A stretch of DNA of 64,000 bases from Streptomyces sp. WZ-12 (GCF_028898845.1 NZ_CP118574.1:1054001-1118000); one strand, 5' to 3'. Numbered from the stretch's first letter, positions 17,515-26,888 are shown. Notes: a model not told the origin generated them from the sequence alone. Program-made: numbers and translations.

Positions 17515-18570
17515 TCAGCGGAGGTTGCGGAGGGCCCGGGGGTCGAGGGCGTCCCGCACCCCGTCGCCGAGGATGTTGAAGGCGAGGACGAAGAGGAGGA
17601 TCGCCACTCCGGGGAAGACCATGTAAGTGGGGTCGTCGTAGAAGACCTCGGCACCGCGGGAGATCATGCGGCCCCAGTCCGGAATCGGCTCGTTGATGCC
17701 GACGCCCAGGAACGAGAGCGCGGCCTCGGCGGTGACGAGGCCCGGCACGGCGAGGGTGAGGTGCACCAGGACCGGCGCCCAGACATTGGGCAGCAACTCC
17801 CGGAAGACGATGTGCGCTCGGCTCGCGCCCATCGCCCGCGCCGCCTCGACGAACTCCCGCTCCCGCAACGAACGGACGGCGGTGCGCAGCACCATGGCCA
17901 GCGGCACCCAACCGAAGGCCGAGAACACCAGGATGAGCACCGTGAACTGCATCCAGGCGGGCTCGTTCTGCCCCGACCCCACGAAGCGGGTCTGGATGAT
18001 CGGGCTCAGCGCCAGCAGCAACAGCAGCGTCGGGAAGGCCAGGAGGACGTTGCAGACGAAGGTGAAGGCCCGGTCGACGACGCCGCTGAGGTACCCGACG
18101 GTGACGCCGACCACCACTCCGACGACCGCGATCACGGCCGCCGACGCGCACGCGATCAGCAGCGACGTCCGCATGCCGGAGAGCAGTTGGGCCAGCACGT
18201 CCCGGCCGAGCCCGGGCTCGATGCCGAACCAGTGGTCGGCGGAGATCCCGCCGTTGGCCAGCACCGGCAGCCCTTCCGGGCTCAGCAGCCCGGGCGCGTT
18301 CTGCCCGTAGTGCTCGGTGGCGTTCTTCCCGTAGAGGGACGTGAGCACGGGCGCGGCCAGCGCCAGGAACACGTACAGGCAGACCACACCGAGCGCGACC
18401 AGGCTGATCCGGTCGCGGCACAGCGCCCGCAACGGCGCGGCGAGCGGGCCGCGATGCCGTGCGTCGTCCGACTCCGACGCGGGCTCCGGCTCCGGTACCG
18501 GTACCGACTCCAGCTCCGGCTCCGCAACGGGCTTCGGCCCCGGTGGTTCCACTGGCAAAGGTGCTGCCAT
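17515..18570 (-). CDS. oligopeptide ABC transporter permease (DppC type)
   Basis: 351 residues with a long Pro/Glu-rich cytoplasmic N-terminus (residues 1-50), a first helix LGVVCLYVFLALAAPVL, and a BPD_transp_1 domain with the EAA loop EFVEAARAMGASRAHIVFRELLPN. The C-terminus FNILGDGVRDALDPR is a hallmark of DppC. ATG 18570 has GGGAG about 9 nt upstream. It is the first gene of the four-gene importer operon (permease, binding protein, permease, double ATPase). A GTG at 18651 would add 27 residues. Confidence 0.9.
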   Translation of the reverse strand: MAAPLPVEPPGPKPVAEPELESVPVPEPEPASESDDARHRGPLAAPLRALCRDRISLVALGVVCLYVFLALAAPVLTSLYGKNATEHYGQNAPGLLSPEGLPVLANGGISADHWFGIEPGLGRDVLAQLLSGMRTSLLIACASAAVIAVVGVVVGVTVGYLSGVVDRAFTFVCNVLLAFPTLLLLLALSPIIQTRFVGSGQNEPAWMQFTVLILVFSAFGWVPLAMVLRTAVRSLREREFVEAARAMGASRAHIVFRELLPNVWAPVLVHLTLAVPGLVTAEAALSFLGVGINEPIPDWGRMISRGAEVFYDDPTYMVFPGVAILLFVLAFNILGDGVRDALDPRALRNLR

Positions 18571-18921
18571 TTCGCTCTGCTCCCAAGTCACTTCGGCCGC
18601 ACCCTCGATCGAGGAGCAGCAGCCCAGACCGCCCTGGGGCAGGATCGCCACCCCGGACGGAAGACATTAGATACAGAGATTCAATCCCCCGCAATGCCTA
18701 ATATTCGAAGGCTCACGGGCGCATACAGTCATGATTTCCACATTGTTGCCGCGTTCATACTCCCGCAACGCAAGGGCGGCACTTATGCGGTCAATTCGGT
18801 CACGCAGGGGATCGGTCCGTCACCTCAAACCCCACCGGAGAGGTAGATCACACCAGGCAGGCAAGGCTCGAACTGGGCCGGCGGCCGCGGAAACCGCCCG
18901 TATCGGGCATTCTTGGAGAGC
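18571..18921. other. 351-bp divergent gap with AT-rich stretch
   Basis: The segment 18660-18810 is clearly less GC-rich than its surroundings (for example TTAGATACAGAGATTCAATC). It must hold the promoter of the minus-strand peptide importer operon and that of the plus-strand membrane gene. I could not define a confident -10/-35 pair and see no coding potential. Confidence 0.45.
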
Positions 18922-19782
18922 GTGAGCGCCGCGAGAACCACAAGAGCTAAGAAGGCCACCAGATACGCCACCAACTGGGCATCGACCACGCTGCCCATCG
19001 GACTGGGCGCCATGGCGATGGTGGTGGGTGTCTGGCTCCTGGTGATCCCGTTCCCCAAGGCCATGGCCGCGGCCCGGGCGTACGACGCCGCGATCGGCTG
19101 CCCGCACCGGGCACCGTCCGGCGAGGCCGCATCGGACGAAGCCGGGCCGAGCGAAGCCGAGTTCACCGAAGCCGCGTCGGACGACTGCTTGCGCGGGGTC
19201 GACGCGACCGTGCAGCGCTCCTGGACCCGGGGTTCCAGACCCGTCCGCCATTACCTGGAGTTCCGGCGCGAGGACGGCACCCGCCAGGAGTTGCGGCTGG
19301 ACCGCGGCACGCACGCGGATGCGCCGCCCGCGGGAGCCCAAGTGCGACTGGTCAGTTGGCGCGGCGAGGTCAGGCACATCAACTACCCCGTCGCCGGGAC
19401 CCGCGACACCGGCGGCACCATCCGGACGCTCTTCACCGACGCCAACCCGCGCACCGCCCACGCGCTGCCGCTGGCCTGGGGACTGGGACTCGCCTTCGGC
19501 GGGCCGGCCCTGCTGTGGTTCGGGTGCCTGGCGCGCCGCTACGCCCCGGACAATCCCCCGCGCGACGTCCTGCTCCCCGGCACCCTCCCGCCGACGGTAC
19601 TGGTGCTCGTCGCGGTGAGCACCGGGGCGATCGCCATGCAGGGCGACCCGGTGGCCGACACGTTGCAGCAGGTCGGCATCGTCGTGCTCGGGGGCCTGCT
19701 GCTCGCCCCGCTGCTGACCTGGTACGCGGCGCCCCGCCGGCGCACGGCGGGGCGACGGAAGGGTCAACTGCTCAGTGGTTGA
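18922..19782 (+). CDS. hypothetical four-helix membrane protein with exposed domain
   Basis: 286 residues. Predicted helices: PIGLGAMAMVVGVWLLVI near residues 25-45, then an exported domain of about 130 residues (two Cys, acidic SEAEFTEAASDDC), then helices LPLAWGLGLAFGGPALLW, TVLVLVAVSTGAIA and VGIVVLGGLLLAPLL. It resembles DUF3592-like actinomycete membrane proteins but I cannot assign a function. GTG 18922 was chosen because GGAGA lies 4 nt upstream. Its 3' end overlaps the convergent DUF4328 gene by 11 nt. Confidence 0.6.
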   Translation: MSAARTTRAKKATRYATNWASTTLPIGLGAMAMVVGVWLLVIPFPKAMAAARAYDAAIGCPHRAPSGEAASDEAGPSEAEFTEAASDDCLRGVDATVQRSWTRGSRPVRHYLEFRREDGTRQELRLDRGTHADAPPAGAQVRLVSWRGEVRHINYPVAGTRDTGGTIRTLFTDANPRTAHALPLAWGLGLAFGGPALLWFGCLARRYAPDNPPRDVLLPGTLPPTVLVLVAVSTGAIAMQGDPVADTLQQVGIVVLGGLLLAPLLTWYAAPRRRTAGRRKGQLLSG

Positions 19783-20428
19783 TGCGCCGTTGCTGCGCGT
19801 CGGTGAGGGCGCGGACGACGAAGATGCCGGCCACTGCGGCCGCCACGGTGGCCGCGTCGCCGGCGAGCAGCCACCTGGCGCCCGTGTAGGCGCGGTCGAT
19901 GGCGTCGTCCCGCGACCCGCTGACCGCCTGTCCGGCCCCGCACCAGAACGCGACGAGCCACAGGCCCCACCACCAGTTCACGGCGCGCGCCAGCCGCTCC
20001 CCCGGCGCGCTCGCGTGATGGACATCGGCGACGATGCCCCGGGGCATCCACAGGTTCACGATGGGGATGATCCACCCCAGGTAGACCCACGGCCAGGCAA
20101 GCTGCGGCGGCCGGCCGGAGAGGATCTGGGCGTTGTCCCGGACCCGGAACAACCACATCAGGAACGCGATCGCGCAGAGCACCACGCACGCGTCGCCGAG
20201 CGCGCTGACGATGTGGTACGAGTCTTCCAGTGCGGTCAACGGGCGGTGCTGGCCGTTGCCTTGGGCCGGTGGTCCCGAGGCCGGCATCCCGGCCACCGAG
20301 AGTCGGATTTCCCATATCGCCCGGACCACCCAGGCGATGCCTGCGAGAGCGAGCGTGACGATGGCGCAGCGGGCCGCGGTGCGGACCGGCTGCGGGGACG
20401 AAGTTGCTGTGGGGGTGAGCGCATTCAC
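19772..20428 (-). CDS. DUF4328 domain membrane protein
   Basis: 218 residues with about five to six helices and the DUF4328 landmarks: LTALEDSYHIVSAL, AFLMWLFRVRDNAQIL, WVYLGWIIPIVNLWMPRGIV and LVAFWCGAGQAVSG. The family is common in Streptomyces with unknown function. The GTG at 20428 (GGATGGCGAG upstream) gives a normal N-terminus; the longer frame to 20629 runs into a methyltransferase fragment. Confidence 0.7.
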   Translation of the reverse strand: MNALTPTATSSPQPVRTAARCAIVTLALAGIAWVVRAIWEIRLSVAGMPASGPPAQGNGQHRPLTALEDSYHIVSALGDACVVLCAIAFLMWLFRVRDNAQILSGRPPQLAWPWVYLGWIIPIVNLWMPRGIVADVHHASAPGERLARAVNWWWGLWLVAFWCGAGQAVSGSRDDAIDRAYTGARWLLAGDAATVAAAVAGIFVVRALTDAQQRRINH

Positions 20429-20521
20429 CTCGCCATCCTGTCCGGTCACGGGCCACGGGCGCCAGTCGCGGTACCGCGCGGTCCCCAGGCCGTACCAGCC
20501 CCCACGTCGACGCCGCCCCGG

Positions 20522-20700
20522 TCCCGACGCCAACCTCCTTACGGACGTCGCCCAACTGGACGTCCACGACGGGCTGGTCGGCGGCGCGGGCCCGCGCCGC
20601 GTCGACCATGGCCGGATCGCGATCGACACCGATCACGGACCCTGCACCGGTCAACCACCCGGGGCCCTGTTGGATGTTGGCCGACGAGCGGCCCGGCGGG
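20522..20700 (-). pseudogene. fragment of a SAM-dependent methyltransferase
   Basis: The frame reads GPGWLTGAGSVIGVDRDPAM, then VDAARARAADQPVVDVQLGDV, which is the motif I to motif III stretch of a UbiE-type methyltransferase. Motif I is missing residues around the turn and the homology stops abruptly at GDVRKEVGVG. No start codon or remaining domain is present. It appears to be a relic left between the TetR gene and the DUF4328 gene. Confidence 0.55.
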
Positions 20701-21432
20701 TCAACCGGCCAGGCGGTGAACGACGGAGAGGACCGTGACCTGCTGCGATTGTCTGCGCTGCCGGGCCTCCCAGACCTGGCGTCCGCGATCGGGCCTGGTG
20801 TTCAGCAGGGGGATGATGCCGCTGATGGCGAGCGAGGGCAGCCAGGAGGCGTACATGTGCGCCGTCCATCGCTCCATGTTGGCGTGGCTCTCGTCGTCGG
20901 CGCGGCCGCCGTCGCGGGTGGCGCCTCCGTCCAGTGCCGGGCTGAGCGCCGCGATGCCGGCCCATGCCTGGGCGACCATTCTGCCGTAGTCCTCGATCTT
21001 GACGCCGGGGAGGAGTTCCTTCTGGGTGCGGGCGACGGCCAGTTGCCGGGTGGTGTGCTGGATCCAGGCCGGCCAGGGGGTCCTGAGGCTCTGCTGCACC
21101 ACGGGCTCCATGGAGAGGCGCAGCGCCGCACGCAGCAGCGTGTCACGGGGTAACCGGTAGGCGAGGACCATCCCGGTGTCGATCCACTCCTGCAGCTTCA
21201 ACTCCTGGGGCTCGACCGCCCCGGTAAGGCCCGGTTTGGTCGCATCGAGAACTCCTTGCACAAGTGCATCTTTGTTCTCGAAGTGGTAGTAGACGCCACC
21301 CTTGGTGAGTTGTGACTTGCTGACGACGTCGTCGATGGAGGCCGAGTAGCCGCGTTCGTCGAACGCGGCGGCGGCCGCTTCGAGGACCTGCTGACGGGTT
21401 TTTCGTGCACGGTCTTGCTTGAGCTGTGTCAT
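20701..21432 (-). CDS. TetR-family regulator, gamma-butyrolactone-receptor (ScbR/ArpA) type
   Basis: 243 residues. The N-terminal HTH (KTRQQVLEAAAAAFDERGY, SKSQLTKGGVYYHFENKDAL) is typical of ScbR/ArpA receptors. The conserved VEPQELKLQEWIDTG segment following the HTH domain is shared with the second receptor-like protein in this window (VEPQDVKLLELVVKG). Such proteins bind AT-rich AREs and are released by gamma-butyrolactone or related hormones. No butyrolactone synthase (AfsA) gene is in the window. The C-terminus is longer than usual. It could be a pseudo-receptor. Confidence 0.8.
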   Translation of the reverse strand: MTQLKQDRARKTRQQVLEAAAAAFDERGYSASIDDVVSKSQLTKGGVYYHFENKDALVQGVLDATKPGLTGAVEPQELKLQEWIDTGMVLAYRLPRDTLLRAALRLSMEPVVQQSLRTPWPAWIQHTTRQLAVARTQKELLPGVKIEDYGRMVAQAWAGIAALSPALDGGATRDGGRADDESHANMERWTAHMYASWLPSLAISGIIPLLNTRPDRGRQVWEARQRRQSQQVTVLSVVHRLAG

Positions 21433-22351
21433 CCGGTGTGGCTTCCTTCTTGCTCGTCAGCAGTTCCACGTTGGCGGTGCCCTGCGGGCTGCGACGGCCC
21501 GAATCAGAGCAGTTGAATGATGAATTTACCGAACGCGGGCGAGTTCCCCGTGACGTTAGAGCGAAAGGGGACAAGAACCCGCCCATTTCCGACAGCGGGG
21601 CGAAGCGTGTCGGGAGGGGCGCTGCGGCTGCGCCTCGCCCGCTTCGCCGGGCAGGTGGCACATGCCCACCCGAACGCCCTTCTGCCAGGCACACGTTGAG
21701 ATCCATGGGGGACCGACGGAACTCCCCGCCCGACATATGGTGCAGGACTCGCCGCCGGCCGCGAATTCGGACGTCTCTCACAAGTCGCCCCGTCACATAT
21801 CCATCTGTCACATGCCACTCCGCCACACGCCACTCCCTCACGCATCGCTCCAGCGAATCTTCCACGGGCATCGGGGCAACGACACGCCTCGCCGTTTCGT
21901 CGTTTCCCTCTCCGTTTCACCGTTTTGCCGTTTCCGAAGGCGGCATCCTCACGGCACCGCGCGCGGCTGACACAACCATGAAGGAGATCAGTATGTTCCC
22001 GGTTGCTCCTTGCCCTGCTCGAATGTTCCTTTTCGCTCTCGGGGTTGTCGCCAGTCGGAGCGGGCGCGGATTGGCCGAAAGACCGCTGACCGGGTGCCAC
22101 AAAAGGGGAGGGCAACACCCGGCCAGCCGCGCGGCACGCCGTTGTACCCCGCTCGAACCCGGGCTCCGACCGCACGCTTCCGACCCGGCCCGGGTAGGCG
22201 CTCCGCTCGGGGTGCGTCGCACCGTCGACGGAAGTGCAGCCCAAGAGCGCGCCCGAGGCAACCTCGAACCGGCCCGGGGACCAGGCGGATTGCACAGCGT
22301 GGAATGACGGTCCCGGGCGTTTCGCAGGGTGGAATGCGCGCGCCGTCCGCT
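21433..22351. other. 919-bp gap upstream of the TetR gene with a 15-bp periodic array
   Basis: The translations of all frames are low in coding character and contain no domain. It holds the promoter of the minus-strand TetR gene. Part of it (21600-22000) is less GC-rich. The only structure I see is the 15-bp periodic repeat listed separately. Confidence 0.5.
21769..21843. repeat. degenerate 15-bp tandem array, five units with YCACR core
   Basis: The pentamer T/C-CAC-A/G recurs exactly every 15 bp at 21778, 21793, 21808, 21823 and 21838 (TCACA, TCACA, TCACA, CCACA, TCACG). On the minus strand it reads TGTGA. The spacing is about one and a half helical turns. It resembles an iteron or multi-operator array about 350 bp upstream of the TetR start. 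Confidence 0.5.
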
Positions 22352-23161
22352 TCAACGGGAGGCGGCGTCACCGGAGCGGAGGAACGCGACCCGCCGGACA
22401 CCGGGGTGGAGGGTGGCGACCAGGATTCTGCTGTTCTGGTCCGGAAATGTGTAGGCGGCGGAGCCGCGGTAGAGGGGGCCGACGGTCGGGTTCCGCAGCG
22501 CGTCCGCGTGCAGTTGCCGGAGGTCGGGATCGTTCGCGTGCAGGGCGACGGCCTCGATGAGTTCCGCGGCCAGGGGAGCGTGCCACGCCTCCTTTGAGCG
22601 ATGGGCAGTTGGCGCGGATGCGTCGAGTAGCAGCAGTCGCATCACGTTCGTACGGGACGACTGATCGACCGTCAACGGGCCTAGCATCGTGGCGAATTCC
22701 GCATTGTGGTCGAGGAGGTTGAACGCGGCGTCGGTGAGGCACGCGGCGTGCGGTTTCAGCATCTTCGTCCACCAGGCGTTCGTGCGCGGCGAGTTGGGGG
22801 ACGCCGGACCGGCAACGGGGTGCGGGTCGCACCCCAAGGCCCGTCGGAAGAGGGCCACGCGGGCCCGCCAGGTCATTCCGAGCCGATCTGCGATGCGGTC
22901 AAGTTCGCCTATGGTGAAGGGTTTTACCCCGTTCTCGCGCTGCCGATACCACAGGCTCTCCCGGCCGAAGAGTCGCGCCATGGTCCCCTGATCGATTCCG
23001 GTGACGGGTCTCCCTCTCCCGTCTCTGCGCTCCTGCGGCCGCCAGCCGAATTCCGTGCGGTCCCCGAGCGCGCGATGAGCCCGAAGTAGGGCCTTGAGCA
23101 ACGACTTTCGGTCTATGCACTCCGTCCGGTCCATGCGGTCAATCCGGTCTATGTGGTCCAT
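22352..23161 (-). CDS. XRE-family regulator with MmyB-like ligand-binding domain
   Basis: 269 residues. An N-terminal HTH is seen around residues 50-105 (GIDQGTMARLFGRESLWYRQRENGVKPFTIGELDRIADRLG), followed by the MmyB/MltR-like domain: WWTKMLKPHAACLTDAAFNLLDHNAEFATML and ending GPLYRGSAAYTFPDQNSRILVATLHPG. The N-terminus has short Asp-Arg repeats (DHIDRIDRMDR). MmyB-type proteins act as DNA-binding regulators, often next to SDR genes, and may bind fatty-acyl ligands. ATG 23161 has GGGAAGG 9 nt upstream. It is divergent from the IclR-like gene. Confidence 0.75.
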   Translation of the reverse strand: MDHIDRIDRMDRTECIDRKSLLKALLRAHRALGDRTEFGWRPQERRDGRGRPVTGIDQGTMARLFGRESLWYRQRENGVKPFTIGELDRIADRLGMTWRARVALFRRALGCDPHPVAGPASPNSPRTNAWWTKMLKPHAACLTDAAFNLLDHNAEFATMLGPLTVDQSSRTNVMRLLLLDASAPTAHRSKEAWHAPLAAELIEAVALHANDPDLRQLHADALRNPTVGPLYRGSAAYTFPDQNSRILVATLHPGVRRVAFLRSGDAASR

Positions 23162-23230
23162 GGCGAACGGCCTTCCCTGTGGGCTGGGCGACTGGCCGCG
23201 GATGAATGTAGGCGATGCGTTTCGCATCCC

Positions 23231-23251
23231 CAAATACCGGTTGGGAAATTT
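23231..23251. promoter_or_regulatory. candidate autoregulator element in the XRE/IclR divergent gap
   Basis: AAATACCGGTTGG followed by GAAATT in a locally AT-rich stretch resembles one half of the ARE bound by ArpA/ScbR receptors (AYACCGG...CCGGT type). The second half is poor. It lies between the divergent XRE and IclR-like starts and close to two receptor-type TetR genes. Confidence 0.4.
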
Positions 23252-23347
23252 TTCTGCATGGTCATCGTCCGACCTTCGCACGAGAATCGGAGCTCGGACG
23301 CGCAGCGCTGCGGGAGCGCCCGTCCGGCAACCTCAAGGGGGATCCAC

Positions 23348-24112
23348 GTGCTCGACAACGGTCCTGACGTAGCGTCGGACAAAAGCGGCAAGGTCGTGCG
23401 TCGCGTCGTCGACGTGCTGCGGGCGTTGGAGCGGTTGCAGGGCGAGTTGGGGCGCCCGGTGTACCTGCGGGAGGTCGCCGCGGAGACCGGCCTGGCCAGT
23501 GCCACCGCCTGCCGCTATCTACAGTCCCTGGAGAAGACCGGCATCGTGGGCCGGCCGTCGGACGGTCCGCGCGGCACCTACTGGCTGGACCGACCGCCCA
23601 CACCGACGGACCGCCGGCCGGCCGTCCCCTCGCCGTGGGTCCGGGCGCGCCTGGTCCGGCTCGGCAGCCGCACCGGGCAGATCGCGCTCCTCTACGCGCC
23701 CTACCACCTCGGCGAAACCCCGCAGCGCATCTGCACGGACCAGGTCTGGGGCGTCCACGACCCCCTCCACGAGGCCCTGGACCCCGCCCCGCTCGGCGCC
23801 GACGGCCCGGGGTTGGTGATCGCCGCGGCGCTGCACGACCGCCTGGCGGGCGACCCTCGGGCGGGCGAGCTGCGGCGCGTCCGTGAGCTCGGATACGCCG
23901 TCGGTCCCGCCGCGTTCGGCGGGGACCGGTACGACACGATCGCCGCCCCGGTCTGGCGCGGGCCGGCGGTGGCCGGCGCGGTGGCGCTGATGCCACTGCG
24001 CACCCAGATGCGGTCGCCGCGCGAGCGCGCGCGCTTCGTGAGCGCGGTCATGGAGACCGCCGGCGCCATGAGCAACCACCTCACGCGCCGGGCCCTCACC
24101 CGGGTCGCCTGA
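23348..24112 (+). CDS. IclR-like transcriptional regulator
   Basis: 254 residues. The HTH is VVDVLRALERLQGELGRPVYLREVAAETGLASATACRYLQSLEKTGIV in the first 60 residues, an IclR-type winged helix. An effector domain follows with GQIALLYAPYHLGETPQRIC and AAPVWRGPAVAGAVALM, and it ends near RARFVSAVMETAGAMSNHL, as in IclR proteins. GTG 23348 has a GGGGG stretch 7 nt upstream. Probable target is a neighbouring gene in the regulatory island. Confidence 0.75.
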   Translation: MLDNGPDVASDKSGKVVRRVVDVLRALERLQGELGRPVYLREVAAETGLASATACRYLQSLEKTGIVGRPSDGPRGTYWLDRPPTPTDRRPAVPSPWVRARLVRLGSRTGQIALLYAPYHLGETPQRICTDQVWGVHDPLHEALDPAPLGADGPGLVIAAALHDRLAGDPRAGELRRVRELGYAVGPAAFGGDRYDTIAAPVWRGPAVAGAVALMPLRTQMRSPRERARFVSAVMETAGAMSNHLTRRALTRVA

Positions 24113-24177
24113 CCGCGGACGCGCGCCCCCCTCAACGGCCGCTGCGGGGCATCGCGCCCCTCACTCGCCCCCCTGGC

Positions 24178-24804
24178 TCAGCCGCCGATCTGGCGGCGGA
24201 GGTGCGGGAGGACGTGCGGGGCCGCGATGGTCGGCAGCGTGTGCTCGAAGAAGACCGTCAACTGGTGCTGCAAGCCCGCCCGGTTGTGACCCTCCGAGGT
24301 GACATCGGCGAGCAACTGGATGCCGGCGAACGCGCCGACGTACATCTCGGCGACCTTGCGGATGCGCTCGGGGTTGTTGACCGACGCCAGCAGCTCGTGC
24401 CGTCGGCCGGCCTCGACCAGCAGCGCCTCGACGTACTCGGCCCACAGGGACATCGCCTGCTTGCGGTCGAGTTGGTTGGAGCCCTCCTCCAGCGTGAGGC
24501 GGGCCGCCGCGCGCTGCACCGCGTCGCGCTGCAACCCCTCGACCAGTCGCTGACCCTTCACGACGAGTTCGAGGAGCTTGACGTCCTGGGGCTCGACGGC
24601 GATGTCGCCGACGTGTTGTTGGAGCAGGGCGTCGGCGATCTCCTGCTTGGACCTGTAGTGGTGGTACAACGCGCCCTTGGTGACGCCGGCCGCCGTCAGG
24701 ATCTGCTCGATCTTCGCCCCGTCGTAGCCGTGCTCGAAGAAGACTTGGGCGGCCGCTTCAATGATCTTGTACTTGGTCCGCTTCGCCCGTTCCTGTTCCC
24801 CCAC
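24178..24804 (-). CDS. TetR-family regulator, gamma-butyrolactone-receptor (ScbR/ArpA) type
   Basis: 208 residues, the usual ScbR-family length. HTH: TKYKIIEAAAQVFFEHGYDGAKIEQILTAAGVTKGALYHHYRSKQEI in residues 10-58, very close to known receptors. The C-terminal ligand domain has VEPQDVKLLELVVKGQRLVEGL and ends LPHLRRQIGG. It likely represses its own promoter through the ARE-like site about 110 bp upstream. A bona fide hormone receptor or a pseudo-receptor cannot be told apart from sequence. Confidence 0.85.
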   Translation of the reverse strand: MGEQERAKRTKYKIIEAAAQVFFEHGYDGAKIEQILTAAGVTKGALYHHYRSKQEIADALLQQHVGDIAVEPQDVKLLELVVKGQRLVEGLQRDAVQRAAARLTLEEGSNQLDRKQAMSLWAEYVEALLVEAGRRHELLASVNNPERIRKVAEMYVGAFAGIQLLADVTSEGHNRAGLQHQLTVFFEHTLPTIAAPHVLPHLRRQIGG

Positions 24805-24911
24805 AGCCGACCTCCCTTCCCTACCGATCGTCGCGCTACGTGAGCCGACAGAGACAAACAGTCACCACGCGCGCTCACCGCGCATACCGAGCCCGTATCG
24901 AACGAATCCGA

Positions 24912-24933
24912 AAAAATACCGGCTGGTTTGAAT
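24912..24933. promoter_or_regulatory. candidate autoregulator element (ARE) upstream of the ScbR-like gene
   Basis: The core ATACCGGCTGGTTTG (24916-24930) inside an A-rich flank matches the ArpA/ScbR-type ARE pattern with both half-sites recognisable. It is placed about 110 bp before the start of the minus-strand receptor gene, as expected for autorepression. Confidence 0.55.
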
Positions 24934-25084
24934 CGTATCCAGGTCGAGCCGCCGGTGATGAACGGGGCTGCGGTGAGCTGGTGCTACGGATGGGACGATC
25001 CCGGTCATCGGCAGGGCGTCCCGGCCTGCGGCAGCCGGCCGCATCCGCCCAAGACAGCCGCGCCGTCCGCGCCCCTACGGTCGT

Positions 25085-26302
25085 TCAACGGCCGAGCACG
25101 ACGGGCAACTCACGCTTGGAATTCGAGACGAGGGACGGGTTGGGCCGCAGCGCCGACTCCGGCACGGCCAGCGCCAGGCGCGGGTAACGGCAAAACAGCG
25201 CGGGCAGCGCAACGGATGCCTGTAGACGAGCCAGCGCGGCCCCCGGACAGACATGCGGCCCCGCCCCGAAGGACCGATGGGGCGTCGTGCGCCCGATGTC
25301 GAACCGCCCGGCGTCGGGACCGTGCGTGGACGGGCAACGGCCCAGGGCGGTGTAGGGGACGATGATGGCGTCGCCGGCGGGGACGGTGGTGCCCGCGATC
25401 ACCAGGTCGGTGCGGGCGTAGCGCGCCAGGAACTTCGCGACCGGCGAGTCCCACCGCAGCGTCTCCTCCACCACCGCCCGCCAGGTCGCCGCGTCGCCGC
25501 CGACCGCGAGCGCGCGTTGGGCGTCGTGCGTGAGCAGCGCCCCGACCGCGTTGACGAGCAGGCCGCAGGTGGTCTCGAAGCCCGCGGTGAGCAGCAGCCA
25601 CAGGGTGTGCCGCAGCTCGTCCTCGGTGAGCTCCCCGCACCGGTGGCGGTGGATCAGGGCGGTGGTGAGGTCTTCGCCGGGGTGCGCGCGCCGGTGTGCC
25701 ACCAGGGCCCCCATCAGCGGACCTATGGCGTCCTGGGTGGCCCGCACCTCGTCGGGCGTCGCCGTGTGGTCGAAGATGCTGCCGGTCATCTCCGTCAACC
25801 GGCCGCGCAACTCCTCGGGCGCGCCGACCAGTTCACAGATCACCCGGAGCGGCAGCGGGCCGGCGAGGTGCGCCCGAAGATCGACCGTGCCGGCGGAGTC
25901 CGCGTGCGCGGGCAGCTCGTCCAACAACGCGCCGACGATCGCTTCGATGCGCGGCCGCATCCGCAGCACGCGCCCCGGCGTGAGGAAGCGCGTGACTGGG
26001 CGGCGCAGGCGCTGATGCTCCGGGCCGTCCGCCGTCACCATGTTGGTGACCTCCACCATGCCCCGCAGCGGCCAGCCTTCGGGGAGTTCGACCCGCCAGT
26101 CCGCCGGGTCCTTGCTGAGCTGTTGGGCCTGGTTGACCAGGAGGTCGGTGACGAGGCCCTGGTGAGTGACGACCCAGCCGACGACACCGTCGGGGAGTTG
26201 GACCCGGACGACGGGCCCGGCGGCCCGCAGTCTGGCGTCCTCCCCGTGGTGGTCCGCCCCGGTGGGATCGAGTGCGAAGGCCGGCCGGTGCACACCAGTC
26301 AT
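25085..26302 (-). CDS. cytochrome P450
   Basis: 405 residues, typical of soluble actinomycete class I P450s. I-helix: LLTAGFETTCGL (GxE-T oxygen-activating motif). K-helix: VVEETLRW with ExxR. Haem loop: SFGAGPHVCPGAALARLQ with the Cys ligand. It needs ferredoxin and reductase partners, none of which is adjacent. ATG 26302 has GGAGG about 8 nt upstream. It lies in the regulatory island with a divergent FabG-like reductase; P450 plus ketoreductase pairs occur in butyrolactone and avenolide biosynthetic loci, but the role here is inferred. Confidence 0.92.
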   Translation of the reverse strand: MTGVHRPAFALDPTGADHHGEDARLRAAGPVVRVQLPDGVVGWVVTHQGLVTDLLVNQAQQLSKDPADWRVELPEGWPLRGMVEVTNMVTADGPEHQRLRRPVTRFLTPGRVLRMRPRIEAIVGALLDELPAHADSAGTVDLRAHLAGPLPLRVICELVGAPEELRGRLTEMTGSIFDHTATPDEVRATQDAIGPLMGALVAHRRAHPGEDLTTALIHRHRCGELTEDELRHTLWLLLTAGFETTCGLLVNAVGALLTHDAQRALAVGGDAATWRAVVEETLRWDSPVAKFLARYARTDLVIAGTTVPAGDAIIVPYTALGRCPSTHGPDAGRFDIGRTTPHRSFGAGPHVCPGAALARLQASVALPALFCRYPRLALAVPESALRPNPSLVSNSKRELPVVLGR

Positions 26303-26888
26303 CTGTCGCTCCTCCACATCCGTGCACTCCGTCCGTCCATCCGTCGGCCCGCCCATCCATCCGTCCGCGCTGTCCGTCCGGCGGCTTCACGGCTCGCGCC
26401 TTGGGAGAGGTCGGGGGTCGTCCGGGTCGCTGGACGCCCGCGCGCAGGAGGGGGATGAAGGGGCATGACGCATCCCCACGCCGCGCCCGCGCCACCCCGT
26501 GACACGCGCTGGTCGATGGCCGAGGACCAGGCACGGCCGGGGAAAACCGGCCAGCCAACCTCTCGTTGCCCCGCTCCCCTCGGCTCAGTGCCCCATCCAG
26601 GGCCCCACCCCTCACACGCTCGCCTTCCTCATTCTTTCCCCCGCTCCTCCCCCGCATCCGGGGAACAACCAGCCCCGCGACGCATCCGCCATAGTTGGCC
26701 TGAAAGTATCTACCGTGACCGCCGCCGATGGGCCGCCGTCCGCACCCTCACGCTGCCGCAACGGCGGGGACCCGCGGGGCAGTCGGCAGTCATGGGCTCG
26801 CGTCACCACGAGCGGCCGCGCCGCCAGGCAACCGGCGACGCACGTCGGCCGCACCACAACCGAGACATCCACACCAAGGAGCGCACCC
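26303..26888. other. 586-bp divergent gap between P450 and reductase
   Basis: The first part (26330-26390) is a low-complexity run of CCATCCGT/CCGTCC units directly upstream of the P450 start. The rest shows no coding character. No ARE-like site or confident promoter was found. Confidence 0.4.

Noticed and set aside
15677..18694. A single 1005-residue minus-strand protein covering the binding protein and permease
   Set aside because: The first part is a shadow frame of the DppC permease; the real binding protein starts at 17455 with a signal peptide.
21530..21560. TTTACCGA sequence upstream of the first TetR as an ARE
   Set aside because: Only one half-site is recognisable and the second half does not match.
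26330..26390. CCATCCGT-rich stretch upstream of the P450 as an operator
   Set aside because: Low-complexity with no fixed period or dyad; insufficient to call a site.
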